Shown here: one piece after another, positions 27,512 to 37,209 of the stretch | How the letters are laid out: each line of letters starts with the position of its first letter | How positions within the stretch are numbered: position 1 is the stretch's first letter | Source of the DNA: Alkalicoccobacillus plakortidis | GTDB taxonomy: Bacteria; Bacillota; Bacilli; Bacillales; Bacillaceae_D | Assembly: GCF_023703085.1 (NCBI RefSeq) | Contig: NZ_JAMQJY010000001.1 | Coordinates: 2,356,001 to 2,420,000 of the forward strand | Reading direction: 5' to 3' | Length of the DNA stretch: 64,000 nt | The notes under the pieces: model-generated | What the model saw: only the letters and a program-made list of their open reading frames with translations | The model's database searches: none | Told to the model about the DNA's origin: nothing | Translations under genes and position numbers: made by a program

Positions 27512-28732
27512 CTACTGCTGCTCCTGAACCGCTCGCCCACCTCGGGCAAGGAATGTAAAGGACAAGAAAGCACCAACACTCATGACAAATATAATTAAAC
27601 CCATTGGTACGGCGGTTTCCTCACCTGCTATACCAACTAAAGGTGCAGTCGCTGCCCCAATTCCGAATGGAAGTAGGCCAAGTAAGGCAGAGGCACTACC
27701 AGCTTGTTCTCCTTTGGTCTCCATTGCCAAGGCAAAAGAGGTTGTTCCAACCATACCAATCATAGATACAAAGAAGAAAATTGGTATCACAATTGAAATA
27801 AGCGGCCCGCCAATTAGCGTCATGACGAATAAAAATCCACTTGCGATCATGGAGATTGTTAAGCCTACTCGCAAAAATACCCTCTCTGGTACGATGCCGG
27901 CATAGCGTCCAACTAAATGTGTACCAAAAATAATTCCTAATCCATTTACCCCAAATAAAATACTAAACATCTGTGGACTTACTTCATAAATATTTTGATA
28001 AACAAACGGTGTACCTGAAACATACGCAAAGATGCCACCTGTCATTAAGCCTTGAGTTAGGGCAAGCCCCATAAACAGGCGATCTTTTAATAAACAAGCG
28101 AAAGTTCGTAACGTTTCACGTATGGAGCTAGGTCTACGCTTCTCAACTGGAAGAGATTCCTTAAGCTTGATGGATACTGCTGTCAGGATGAGAATACCTA
28201 AAATGCCTAACACGATAAAAACCCAGTTCCATGTTGCGCCTGGTACAAGCAACACAGCTGCCCCAAATACAGGTGCCATGATCGGGAACAGTCCGTTAAT
28301 TAACATGAGTAGAGAGAAGAACTTGGTTAATTCACGTCCACTAAATAAATCGCGAACGACAGCGCGCGAAATAACAATTCCAGCTGCTGCAGTCAAGCCT
28401 TGCAAAAATCTCCCTATGATTAAGAAATAGATATTCGGTGCAAATGCACACGCAAAGGACGCAACTACGTACAAAGCAATAAAAAGCAGCAACGGCTTTT
28501 TCCGTCCACGCGCATCACTGAGAGGACCAACCACAAGCTGACCTGCAGCTAAGCCCAAAAGACAGGCTGTTAAACTTAGTTGTACTAATGAAGCTGAAGT
28601 ATCTAGCCCCCTTGTAATATCCGGAAAGCTCGGTAAATACATATCGATGGTAAGTGGTCCAAACGCCGCCAGCATTCCTAAAAGAAAAGCAAGTCCTATT
28701 CGTTTTTTTCCTATTATTTGTTGCTCCAACAT
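27512..28732 (-). CDS. Bcr/CflA-family multidrug MFS transporter
   Basis: A 406-residue, 12-helix DHA1 transporter. The N-terminal signature TIDMYLPSFPDITRGL and the loop motif GPLSDARGRKKPL identify the Bcr/CflA group (bicyclomycin and other drug exporters). Nine residues precede the first helix, with a short Gln tail at the end. It is monocistronic and divergent from a sugar-isomerase gene. Substrate unknown. Confidence 0.9.
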   Translation of the reverse strand: MLEQQIIGKKRIGLAFLLGMLAAFGPLTIDMYLPSFPDITRGLDTSASLVQLSLTACLLGLAAGQLVVGPLSDARGRKKPLLLFIALYVVASFACAFAPNIYFLIIGRFLQGLTAAAGIVISRAVVRDLFSGRELTKFFSLLMLINGLFPIMAPVFGAAVLLVPGATWNWVFIVLGILGILILTAVSIKLKESLPVEKRRPSSIRETLRTFACLLKDRLFMGLALTQGLMTGGIFAYVSGTPFVYQNIYEVSPQMFSILFGVNGLGIIFGTHLVGRYAGIVPERVFLRVGLTISMIASGFLFVMTLIGGPLISIVIPIFFFVSMIGMVGTTSFALAMETKGEQAGSASALLGLLPFGIGAATAPLVGIAGEETAVPMGLIIFVMSVGAFLSFTFLARGGRAVQEQQ

Positions 28733-28798
28733 AACCCCTTCTCTCTAAAAAAATCATCTATTTATTTTTGTCTATTGATTTTATTTCAGGTGGTGATA

Positions 28799-28838
28799 CA
28801 CTTAATAAAACAACTTAATAAAGCCATTTTATTAAGTG
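28799..28838. promoter_or_regulatory. Triplicated half-site, probable operator of the isomerase/ROK operon
   Basis: CACTTAATAAAA (28799-28810) and TTTTATTAAGTG (28827-28838) are perfect 12-bp inverted arms; between them a third, direct copy of ACTTAATAAA occurs at 28813-28822. The site lies about 105 bp upstream of the operon that contains a ROK regulator-like protein, the likely ligand. Confidence 0.6.
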
Positions 28839-28941
28839 TGCATGTTCTCCACTACATTCATTTACAAAAAATTGGTATATGTGTCATTGAACTCAGGTAT
28901 TTTTTGTTTTTTTACTACTTAATGAAAGGTTGTTGTTCATT

Positions 28942-29768
28942 ATGCGTTATTTATCTTTAACTTCTTGGAGTTTAAACCGAATTCTCGGTCCACTACATTG
29001 GACAAAGTGGGACCAACATAAAAAAGAAATTGTGACGTCTGTTATTGAGCAGCCTGAGATTCACAGTTTGCTTGATCTCCCTTTCTTGTTAGCTAAAAAA
29101 GGCTATCAAGCTATGGAAATTATTCATCCGCACTTTCCTTCTACAGACACAGAGTACCTCAAAGAACTACGTAAAGCTACTGAAAAAGCTGGAATTCGTT
29201 TTTATAATTTATTAATTGATTATGGAGACATCACAAATGAAGATCCTATTCGACGAAAACACGATATGGAATTTATAAAAGCTGGATTGATATTGCGGCT
29301 GAGGTTGGAGCCGAGCATGTCCGTGTCATCGGTGGAGATGCACAACCAGATAATCCGAAGGCCCTACAGCTTGCCTCTCTTCAGCTAATGGAGCTGTGTG
29401 CGTATGCGAAGAAAAAAGGGGTAGGTGTGCTCACCGAAAATTTTCATTCACTCACTTCTACTTCAGCTAATTGTTTGTATCTGTATGAACAGACGGATAT
29501 CACTGGTTTAATTAGTGACTTTGGAAATTTTAATGGTCCTTCTAAATTCCAGTCACTAAGTGAAACCATTCCAAAAAGCACATCTATTCATGTAAAAGCT
29601 CTTACTAATGAGGATGGTAGCATAAATAAACCTGAACTACTTCAATGCTTGGATCTGGTTAATCAATTCAATTATTCAGGCCCTCTAACAATTGTATATG
29701 ATGGTCCAAATGATATGTGGGATGGTATCGAAGAAGTTCAACAGATTGTACAGAGCTACATCGTATGA
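28942..29768 (+). pseudogene. Sugar phosphate isomerase/epimerase (TIM barrel), frameshifted
   Basis: A xylose-isomerase-like TIM-barrel protein of about 275 residues. The first frame ends after DMEFIKA; the second carries the rest (VRVIGGDAQ, LTENFH with the metal-binding Glu, TGLISDFGNFNG, SIHVKAL, GPLTIVYDG). One T is missing: the sequence has GCTGG at 29281-29285 where GCTTGG would read KAWIDIAAEVGAEHVRV. This is the reverse of the other indels in the window. The ATG at 28942 is preferred (AAAGG upstream). The gene ends with ATGA overlapping the ROK gene. The substrate is unknown. Confidence 0.82.
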
Positions 29769-30754
29769 ACAAAAACATTGTAAAAGAGCTTAACTTAAAT
29801 AAGGTACGAAGTGTGTTGCAACAACTCAGGATTGCCACAAAACCTCAAATTGCAGAAGCTACAGGTCTAAGTGTTGTCACTATAAATTCTCTTGTAAAAG
29901 AGCTCCTAGCTAGTTGTGAATTGTATGAGGATAATATCGTGCCTTCTAATGGTGGTCGACCTGCTTTAACATACCGGTTTAACTTTAATTACAGCTTAGC
30001 ATTGATTTTGCTTTTTAATGAGAACCATTGGAGAGACGAGGTTGTTGCTTCCATCATTAATTTGAATGGTGACACGTTAATAAAAGAAGATCATCACATA
30101 CCTGTATTTGATTTACAGTATTTTGAGCAGATTATTGCCAAACTCGTAAATGAGTACCCCACTGTAAAAATAATTGGGATCGGCATTCCAGGACAAGTAG
30201 TAGATGGAGAAATCACCGTAAGCAGTCATGAAACTTTAATGGGTGTTAGAATGGCTGATTCGATACAAGAAACATTCGGTCTACCTGTTTTAATAGAGAA
30301 CGATGTAAATGCAGCAGTAAGTGGCTACTCTGCCTTAGAAGATAAGGGGGAAAGTGACTGCGTCATTGGAATCTACTTTCCTGACAAATATCCACCTGGT
30401 GTCGGTATTCATTTGAATGGAACAGTTGTAAAAGGAAAAAACGGCATGGCGGGTGAAATTAAATTCCTTCCTTTAGATGTTAACTGGAACGGTCATTGGG
30501 ATCCGTCCGAATTTATGAAAGTCACATGCCACGTCATCCAAACACTGAATGCTGTCCTCGCTCCTGATAAAATCGTTTTTTATCAAAATGTCGTGCCTGA
30601 TGAGCTATGGTGCGCCTCTTGGAGTACCTATCAAACGCAGCATGAGATGGCTTCAGTTCCACAAGTTATTTTATCACGTTCATTTTCTATTGATTTTTAT
30701 GAGGGTATAAAGGCACTCGCTTTAGAAGAGCTAAATCCTTCACTCTCAATCTAA
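29765..30754 (+). CDS. ROK-family regulator-like protein, degenerate kinase domain
   Basis: A 329-residue protein. The N-terminal winged helix (about 1-75; KVRSVLQQLRIATKPQIAEATGLSVVTINSLVKELL) is followed by an actin-fold ROK domain (GIGIPGQVVDGEITV, VLIENDVNAAV, GMAGEIKFLP). The usual ROK zinc motif CxCGxxGCLE and the early DxGxT phosphate loop are absent (a Leu/Phe-rich strand replaces the latter), so it is a sensor rather than a sugar kinase. It is translationally coupled to the isomerase gene (ATGA). It likely represses this operon through the triplicated repeat upstream. Confidence 0.85.
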   Translation: MNKNIVKELNLNKVRSVLQQLRIATKPQIAEATGLSVVTINSLVKELLASCELYEDNIVPSNGGRPALTYRFNFNYSLALILLFNENHWRDEVVASIINLNGDTLIKEDHHIPVFDLQYFEQIIAKLVNEYPTVKIIGIGIPGQVVDGEITVSSHETLMGVRMADSIQETFGLPVLIENDVNAAVSGYSALEDKGESDCVIGIYFPDKYPPGVGIHLNGTVVKGKNGMAGEIKFLPLDVNWNGHWDPSEFMKVTCHVIQTLNAVLAPDKIVFYQNVVPDELWCASWSTYQTQHEMASVPQVILSRSFSIDFYEGIKALALEELNPSLSI

Positions 30755-30775
30755 ACACACTCACCGGGGGATTGT

Positions 30776-31948
30776 ATGAGAAAACTTATTTGGATGGCCT
30801 GTCTTGCATACCTGCTCACAGGCTTTGGGCACATCATTATTGGATCTGTTCTTGAACCCATGATTCACCATTATGACCTGAGTTATAGTGATGGTGGTCA
30901 ACTCATTATGAATCAGTTTCTAGGGTTTTTAGTTGGGGTATTACTCGCACCTTTTATTGTAAAAGCAATTGGACGTCGAGCGATACTATTACTTGCACTA
31001 TCACTTTTCGCTGTATCTCAACTTGCATTATTTTTTCTAATTCCATGGGAGATCCTCTTAATCATTATTCCGTTTGGCGGAGCAGGATTCGGTATGATTG
31101 AAACGGTTTTAGCCGGAATGATTATTGGGAAGCTTAAAGAAAAAAAAGCCTCCATTATGGTGCTTACAGAAGTGTTTTTTGGTGTCGGTGCACTTGCCAT
31201 ACCTGCACTTGCTGCTTTTTTTATAGCAAGTGGTCAATGGAATATGATTTTTATGGTAGTTAGTCTAATTGTATTCACTTGCATACTATTATGGATGTTT
31301 CTACGGTTCGATGAATATGAGCCTTTATTTAAAAAAGAGCTTGTCGACAAACACGCACCAGCTCCAATAAAGCTATCTTACCCTAAAGTCACGTGGCCTT
31401 TAATTGTACTTGGTTCGTTCTTTTTCTTTTTATATGTTGGTGTGGAGATGACATTTCCTAACTATCTTCCATCCATTTTGTCGATGACATCAGATCTCAC
31501 ACCTGCCATTTTAGCCATAAGTATTACCGTTTTTTGGGGAGCCATGACCATTGGACGCTTCATTATGTTCTTTACAATAGAGCGGATCGGTATCAGTCGA
31601 TTATTTGTGATCACCGTCATTGGTCAGTTAGTTGCACTTGGATTGTTTGCAGCATCCCCCCATTACATCGTTAGCTTTATTGTAATCTTTTTTGCTGGAT
31701 TATTAATGGGAGGTATCTTCTCACTTGGTTTACTTGTGTTGAATGAAGGCATTCCTGGGCTCGAGGATCGAACAACAAGCTTGTTAATCGCAATGGGCGG
31801 ATTAGGCGGTGCTTTTTTACCAAGACTGACAGGCAGTTTGCTTGATCAATATCCCATCGAAGTGACTCTTTGGACGTTATTTGGATTTTCTGTATTAATG
31901 GCTATTCTTATGCTTCTGATCTTTGGTTTTAGAAAAAGGCTTATCTAA
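30776..31948 (+). CDS. MFS sugar transporter
   Basis: A 390-residue, 12-helix major facilitator similar in pattern to FucP/GlcP-type sugar porters (GFGHIIIGSVLEPMIHHYDLSYSDGGQL, IGRRAILLL in loop 2-3). GGGGG lies just before the ATG. It is the third gene of the isomerase/ROK operon and should bring in the sugar handled by the isomerase. The substrate is not determined. Confidence 0.85.
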   Translation: MRKLIWMACLAYLLTGFGHIIIGSVLEPMIHHYDLSYSDGGQLIMNQFLGFLVGVLLAPFIVKAIGRRAILLLALSLFAVSQLALFFLIPWEILLIIIPFGGAGFGMIETVLAGMIIGKLKEKKASIMVLTEVFFGVGALAIPALAAFFIASGQWNMIFMVVSLIVFTCILLWMFLRFDEYEPLFKKELVDKHAPAPIKLSYPKVTWPLIVLGSFFFFLYVGVEMTFPNYLPSILSMTSDLTPAILAISITVFWGAMTIGRFIMFFTIERIGISRLFVITVIGQLVALGLFAASPHYIVSFIVIFFAGLLMGGIFSLGLLVLNEGIPGLEDRTTSLLIAMGGLGGAFLPRLTGSLLDQYPIEVTLWTLFGFSVLMAILMLLIFGFRKRLI

Positions 31949-31963
31949 AAAAAGGAGAGTACG

Positions 31964-32524
31964 ATGAAATCCGAAAAAGAAAAAATGCTAGCAGGTACTT
32001 TGTACAACCCTCAGGATGATGAGCTACAGGTAGAACACGATAATGCCCGTAAACTCACACGTCAATTTAACCAAGCAATCGAACAAAACGAACGAACAAA
32101 ACTCATAAAAGAGTTGTTTGGCACCACTGGTCACACTTTGCATATTGAAGGTAACTTTCACTGTGATTATGGCTATAACATTCATGTCGGTGAAAACTTC
32201 TTTGCTAACTTTGATTGTGTCTTCTTAGATGTATGTGAAATAAAGATTGGTGACAACTGTATGCTTGCGCCCGGCGTTCATATCTATACAGCAACTCATC
32301 CTCTTGATCCAATTGAACGAGCATCAGGTCTTGAATATGGAAAACCAGTCTCTATTGGACATAACGTATGGATGGGTGGCAGAGCCATTATTAATCCGGG
32401 TGTCACCATTGGAAACAATGTCGTTGTTGCTTCAGGAGCCGTTGTAACAAAGGATGTACCTGACAACGTAGTGGTTGGCGGGAATCCAGCTAGGGTGATT
32501 AAGGTGATTGAAGAAGGTCTTTGA
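31964..32524 (+). CDS. maa: Maltose O-acetyltransferase
   Basis: A 186-residue left-handed beta-helix acyltransferase. The N-terminal helical Mac domain ([24 protein letters not shown]) is followed by hexapeptide repeats, the catalytic His in YTATHPLDP and the C-terminal [29 protein letters not shown]. It acetylates maltose, glucose or related sugars, probably for detoxification of excess sugar. AAAGGAG precedes the ATG; last gene of the operon, before a hairpin. Confidence 0.92.
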   Translation: MKSEKEKMLAGTLYNPQDDELQVEHDNARKLTRQFNQAIEQNERTKLIKELFGTTGHTLHIEGNFHCDYGYNIHVGENFFANFDCVFLDVCEIKIGDNCMLAPGVHIYTATHPLDPIERASGLEYGKPVSIGHNVWMGGRAIINPGVTIGNNVVVASGAVVTKDVPDNVVVGGNPARVIKVIEEGL

Positions 32525-32532
32525 ATACGAAT

Positions 32533-32568
32533 AAAGAAGTGGGCATTTTATATGTCCACTTCTTTAGA
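32533..32568. terminator. Bidirectional terminator
   Basis: AAAGAAGTGG pairs perfectly with CCACTTCTTT between the convergent maa and GH95 genes. Confidence 0.8.
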
Positions 32569-32584
32569 GTTTCAACAGTTCTAT

Positions 32585-34876
32585 TTAAAGACTAACTAGC
32601 GAGTAAATTTGGTTTTTCTCAGTCTCAAAATGGATAAGATTCGATTCATTTTGAATGACCTCCACAATAGCTTCTCCTTTTTGAACTCGTATAGGGGTTG
32701 TGCTTCTTATCACACATGGACCACCTAGATAGCTTTTTATTTCACCATAAACCAGCTCATGATCTTCCCATTTTAGTTCTAACTCAAAACCACCTCTAGC
32801 TTTTATACCCCGAACCAAACCTTGTGACCATGCTCCAGGGAGTGCTGGAAACAAATGAATTTCTTGATTATGACTTTGTAGGATCATTTCAGCTACAGCT
32901 GCAGTACCTCCAAAATTCCCATCGATCTGAAATGGAGGATGATTATCAAATAAATTTGGTAATGTTGAGTGACTCAGTAATGCCACTATGTGTTCGTAAG
33001 CACGATCTGATTCACCAAGACGCGCCCACATATTTATGATCCAAGCTCGGCTCCAACCTGTATGACCCCCACCATGCTCAAGTCGATTTTCCAACGTTTT
33101 AATCGCTGCATTAGCTAACTCTGGCGTCTTTTCGGGGACGATTTGATTACCTGGGTGCAAGGCAAATAAATGAGAGATGTGACGATGCCCTGGCTCTGCT
33201 TCCTCATAATCTTCTAGCCATTCTTGAATTTGTCCATTTTTCCCTATTTTTGTGTCAGGTAACTTCTGCATTAGTTCCTTTAATTCAGTAGCAAATTCAT
33301 GATCATCATCTAAAATTTCTGTAGCAGAGATACAATTAGTAAAGAGAGCATATAAAATCTGATTATCCATAGATGGACCAACACAAAGTGTGCCTGACTC
33401 TCCATTTGGCAGGATATAACGATTTTCAGGAGAAACAGAAGGAGCTGTTACAAGCCTTCCCTTTTCGTCTTGTACTAGGAAATCAACAAAAAATAAAGCC
33501 GACTCTTTCATTGTTTCATACGCTTTTTCGAGAAACTGAACATCCCCTGTGAATTGATAATGCTCCCACAGGTGAAAACATAACCACGCAGCTCCAAGTG
33601 TCCAGTTGGTCGCTGGCATATACAAATCTTGAGGTGCGGTATCCGCCCAGATATCTGTGTTGTGATGTGCTACAAACCCTCTACATCCATACATAGACTG
33701 AGCTGTTTCTCTTCCTGTCACTCTCATTCTTTCAATTAGATCAAATAAAGGTAAGTGACAATCAGATAGATTACATACTTCCGCTGGCCAATAATTCATT
33801 TGAGCATTAATATTTATTGTATATTTACTATCCCAAGGAGGTAACATATCCGCATTCCATATACCTTGAAGATTAGCAGGTAGAGAGCCAGGTCTACTTG
33901 AAGAAATGAGCAAATATCTACCAAAATGGAAATAGACATTCATTAATCCGTTATCTATCTTTCCATCCTTTATTCGTTGAAGCCTCTGATCTGTCGGTAA
34001 TGTTCTAAGAGACTTATCGCTATCAAACAATTCAAGATCCATCTTAGAATAAAGAGATTGATAATCTTGAATATGATCTGAGAGCAACTGATCATACGGT
34101 TTAAGAATGACTCGATCTATTTGTTCTTGGCACCATTGTTCGGGTTCCTTATGTCTGAAGGTGGTGGCTGCTACAAGAACCAAGGTTAGTGAATGGACTT
34201 CATTCACAACCAGTCTATTTCCAATCGTATAAACATGCCCGCCCTCCGGTATAGCTTTTAGTACACTATGAAACGTAATGCCATCTTGTCCCCCAGTAAC
34301 ACCAGTCATACTTATACAATCGTCTGAGCTCGCCACTGATTCATCTAAACATGTTGCTTTTTCTCTATCTAACAATATTTTTAATGAGATTGATCCGGGC
34401 TTCGACGCAGTCAATCGCATAATCAGTGATTCATCTGGATTACTAGCAATCACTTCTCTTTTGTATATAATCCCATTAGATTCATAGGTACTGGTTACTA
34501 CCGCTTTTTTTAGATCAAGCTCTCTTCTATAATTTACGATCTCTTTACTCTTATGCTTAAAATTTAGACGTAATTCTCCTAATGGCTCATAATGGCGTTG
34601 TCTAAATGGCACACCTGTTAAAGCTAATTCTGCAAGTTCCTCTGCCTCTTTTAATCGGCCCGCAAACAACAGCTCTCTCACTTTTGGTAGATTCGCTAAC
34701 GCATCAGGGTTATTTCGATTTCTTTTCCCTCCATACCATACGGAATCTTCGTTTAAATAAATTCTCTCATTAAAGACATCTCCAAACACCATACCTCCTA
34801 ATTTTCCGTTTCCAATCGGTAATGCTTCATTCCAATCCTTAGCGGGTTGTTCATACCACAGCTTATCTTTTGACAT
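32585..34876 (-). CDS. GH95 glycoside hydrolase (alpha-L-fucosidase/alpha-L-galactosidase type)
   Basis: A 763-residue GH95 enzyme without a signal peptide, so it acts inside the cell on imported oligosaccharides. The N-terminal beta domain starts WYEQPAKDWNEALPIGNGKLG; the (alpha/alpha)6 barrel carries NINAQMNYWPAEVCNL (the Asn pair of the GH95 active site), PSVSPEN (general-acid Glu) and IDGNFGGTAAV (Asp). All key residues are present. GH95 members remove terminal L-fucose or L-galactose from plant cell-wall glycans such as xyloglucan. A cre-like site lies about 65 bp upstream. Confidence 0.92.
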   Translation of the reverse strand: MSKDKLWYEQPAKDWNEALPIGNGKLGGMVFGDVFNERIYLNEDSVWYGGKRNRNNPDALANLPKVRELLFAGRLKEAEELAELALTGVPFRQRHYEPLGELRLNFKHKSKEIVNYRRELDLKKAVVTSTYESNGIIYKREVIASNPDESLIMRLTASKPGSISLKILLDREKATCLDESVASSDDCISMTGVTGGQDGITFHSVLKAIPEGGHVYTIGNRLVVNEVHSLTLVLVAATTFRHKEPEQWCQEQIDRVILKPYDQLLSDHIQDYQSLYSKMDLELFDSDKSLRTLPTDQRLQRIKDGKIDNGLMNVYFHFGRYLLISSSRPGSLPANLQGIWNADMLPPWDSKYTININAQMNYWPAEVCNLSDCHLPLFDLIERMRVTGRETAQSMYGCRGFVAHHNTDIWADTAPQDLYMPATNWTLGAAWLCFHLWEHYQFTGDVQFLEKAYETMKESALFFVDFLVQDEKGRLVTAPSVSPENRYILPNGESGTLCVGPSMDNQILYALFTNCISATEILDDDHEFATELKELMQKLPDTKIGKNGQIQEWLEDYEEAEPGHRHISHLFALHPGNQIVPEKTPELANAAIKTLENRLEHGGGHTGWSRAWIINMWARLGESDRAYEHIVALLSHSTLPNLFDNHPPFQIDGNFGGTAAVAEMILQSHNQEIHLFPALPGAWSQGLVRGIKARGGFELELKWEDHELVYGEIKSYLGGPCVIRSTTPIRVQKGEAIVEVIQNESNLIHFETEKNQIYSLVSL

Positions 34877-34938
34877 TTAGTAACAATCTCCTTTTCTACT
34901 TACCATCATATAAAATTTTTATTCAGTAAACAGTTAAA

Positions 34939-34952
34939 GTAAAACGCTTTCA
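34939..34952 (-). promoter_or_regulatory. Candidate cre upstream of GH95
   Basis: TGAAAGCGTTTTAC on the minus strand: one half is a perfect cre half-site (TGAAAGCG) and the other deviates at two positions. It lies about 65 bp upstream of the start. Confidence 0.5.
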
Positions 34953-35036
34953 TTTTAATTTATCTTTATGCTACCATTGTGTAAGTATCAATAAAAGCTT
35001 GAATCGGAATATTCAGAAGATAATAGGGGTGATTTC

Positions 35037-35924
35037 TTGAAAATATGTACGATACAAAAGAACAATGAATTCAGTTTGGGCCTCTATCATAATGAAAAAC
35101 TTATTGATATAGCTGAGGCACTCCATGACCATCCTAAAGCAGGAATTCCGAAAACAGTTGATGAGCTTTGCAAAGACTTTAGAGGATCACTATCACTTAT
35201 TCAAGATTATCTAAATTCACTTAAGGATTTAGAACCCTACCAACTATCTGAAGAGCACAGCTCTTTTGGACCGGTTGTATCCAACCCAGAGAAAATTATC
35301 TGTGTGGGGCTGAACTACCGCCGTCATGCCGATGAGACCGGCGCGACCTATCCGGAGGTTCCAATCCTTTTTAATAAGTTTAATAATACATTGACTGGCC
35401 ATAAGCATGAGATTGTCATTCCAGATGTAACAAAACAATTAGACTATGAAGTTGAGCTTGCCATTGTCATAGGCAAAACGGCAAAACAGGTTTCTGAAGA
35501 TGAGGCGCTCGACTATGTGTTTGGTTATACCGTAGCCAATGATCTGTCTGCTCGTGACCTACAGATGAAAACTCCCCAGTGGCTGCTTGGAAAAACCTGC
35601 GATGATTTTAACCCTATAGGTCCTTACTTAGTCACTTCAGATGAAATTGATGATCCACAATCCCTCTCTTTGCAAACAACAGTAAATGGGGAGATTAGAC
35701 AGGACTCCAACACATCGGATATGATTTTTTCGTGCAAAGAAATAATCAGCCACATCTCGCATCATTTTACATTAAAGCCTGGGGACGTCATTTTAACAGG
35801 TACTCCAGAAGGGGTTGTTCTTGGTCTGCCTAAAGAAGAACGCGTCTACTTACAAGAAGGTGACTCCGTTTCTGTCAGCATCGAAAAAGTTGGAACCTTA
35901 ACCAATACCTTTATAAAAGAATGA
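35037..35924 (+). CDS. Fumarylacetoacetate hydrolase (FAH) family protein
   Basis: A 295-residue FAH-fold protein: N-terminal domain to about residue 80, then GLNYRRHADETG, the metal-binding pattern LDYEVELAIVIGK, NDLSARDLQ and the C-terminal GDVILTGTPEGV. The family includes fumarylpyruvate hydrolases, oxaloacetate decarboxylases and 2,4-diketo-3-deoxy-L-fuconate or -rhamnonate hydrolases of non-phosphorylating deoxysugar pathways. Position next to GH95 (L-fucose/L-galactose) and near a rhamnosidase makes the last role attractive, but this is inference. TTG start, with AGGGGTGA upstream. Confidence 0.85.
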   Translation: MKICTIQKNNEFSLGLYHNEKLIDIAEALHDHPKAGIPKTVDELCKDFRGSLSLIQDYLNSLKDLEPYQLSEEHSSFGPVVSNPEKIICVGLNYRRHADETGATYPEVPILFNKFNNTLTGHKHEIVIPDVTKQLDYEVELAIVIGKTAKQVSEDEALDYVFGYTVANDLSARDLQMKTPQWLLGKTCDDFNPIGPYLVTSDEIDDPQSLSLQTTVNGEIRQDSNTSDMIFSCKEIISHISHHFTLKPGDVILTGTPEGVVLGLPKEERVYLQEGDSVSVSIEKVGTLTNTFIKE

Positions 35925-35935
35925 TTAAAATTAGG

Positions 35936-35975
35936 CCTGACCATTTCGCCGCATTGGCAAAATGTCAGGTTTTTT
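35936..35975 (+). terminator. Rho-independent terminator
   Basis: CCTGACCATT pairs with AATGTCAGG with an inner GCC/GGC stem, then TTTTTT. Confidence 0.85.
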
Positions 35976-36139
35976 CCCAATGTCTGCTTTTTACAGATCA
36001 TGCTAAGCTTAACGTATCTTTCAAATGAGGGGTGAGGCTTATCGTGTTCACGTAAATCGCTAGTAGGAAAAGCTGTTTAACTGTTGAGTTGTCTGTTCCT
36101 TTCCATTTTAAAACTAATTTGCGAAAGTAGGGATGAAAG

Positions 36140-37153
36140 TTGAAGTCAATCTTCTCCGTATTCATTGCCATGGTGCTCATGTTGAGTGTGTTTACTGCTC
36201 CAGTCGAGGCAGAAAATGAAAGCGCTAACATAACGAATGCTAATTTTGCTATGCAAGGTTTTGCGACACTTAATGGCGGTACAACCGGTGGTGCTGGTGG
36301 TACAACTGTAACCGTGACAACAGGAGATCAACTACTTGCAGCTTTAAAAAACAAACCAAGTAATACCCCTCTAACGATTTATGTGAATGGTACGATTACC
36401 CCATCCAATACATCAGCTAGTAAAATTGACATCAAAGACATAAACGACGTCTCCATTCTAGGTGTGGGAACAAACGGTGAATTTAATGGTATTGGAATTA
36501 AAGTATGGCGTGCAAACAATATCATCATTCGAAACTTAAAGATTCATCATGTGAATACAGGTGACAAAGACGCCATCAGTATTGAAGGACCTTCTAAAAA
36601 CATCTGGGTAGATCACAATGAGCTGTACAATAGCTTAGATGTTCATAAGGATTATTACGACGGGCTTTTTGATGTAAAACGAGATGCTGATTACATCACA
36701 TTCTCATGGAACTATGTACATGATAGCTGGAAAAGCATGTTGATGGGATCATCTGATTCCGATTCTTTTAATAGAAAAATCACATTCCACAATAACTACT
36801 TTGAGAACTTGAACTCTCGTGTCCCTTCTGTGCGCTTTGGTGAAGCCCACATCTTCAGTAACTACTACAGTAATATCGTTGAAACAGGCATTAACTCACG
36901 AATGGGAGCAAAGGTACGTATCGAAGAAAATGCCTTTGAGAACGCACGGAATCCAATCACCAGTCGTGACAGCAGACAGATTGGTTATTGGCATTTAATC
37001 AATAATACATTTAGTCAATCAACTGGTGACATTCCGACATCTTCAACAATCACCTATAACCCTCCATATAACTACCAAGTTACACCTGTAAGTCAGGTTA
37101 AGAATGTTGTACAACAAAACGCTTGGGGTAGGAAAGGTTTCACCATAGTATAA
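36140..37153 (+). CDS. Secreted pectate lyase (PL1)
   Basis: A 337-residue exported enzyme. Signal peptide 1-25 ([20 protein letters not shown], cleavage after VEA). The parallel beta-helix region has the PL1 hallmarks: WVDHNEL with [19 protein letters not shown] (Ca2+-binding Asp residues) and [18 protein letters not shown] containing the catalytic Arg. It cleaves polygalacturonate by beta-elimination and is very like high-alkaline Bacillus pectate lyases in size and motifs. Start is TTG at 36140 after AGGGATG. It lies downstream of the FAH gene but behind a terminator, so it is transcribed alone. Confidence 0.92.
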   Translation: MKSIFSVFIAMVLMLSVFTAPVEAENESANITNANFAMQGFATLNGGTTGGAGGTTVTVTTGDQLLAALKNKPSNTPLTIYVNGTITPSNTSASKIDIKDINDVSILGVGTNGEFNGIGIKVWRANNIIIRNLKIHHVNTGDKDAISIEGPSKNIWVDHNELYNSLDVHKDYYDGLFDVKRDADYITFSWNYVHDSWKSMLMGSSDSDSFNRKITFHNNYFENLNSRVPSVRFGEAHIFSNYYSNIVETGINSRMGAKVRIEENAFENARNPITSRDSRQIGYWHLINNTFSQSTGDIPTSSTITYNPPYNYQVTPVSQVKNVVQQNAWGRKGFTIV

Positions 37154-37165
37154 GCTCAAAAGAAT

Positions 37166-37209
37166 AAGCCGTTCTCCCTTTGATTTTGCATAAAGGAGGA
37201 CGGCTTTTT
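37166..37209. terminator. Bidirectional terminator between pel and nagR
   Basis: AAGCCGT(T)CTCC pairs with GGAGGACGGCTT, followed by TTTTT; it reaches into the stop codon of the convergent GntR gene. Confidence 0.8.

Noticed and set aside
29717..29764. Upstream start of the ROK gene inside the isomerase gene
   Set aside because: The ATG at 29765 overlaps the isomerase stop in the usual coupled form and matches the start of the winged helix.
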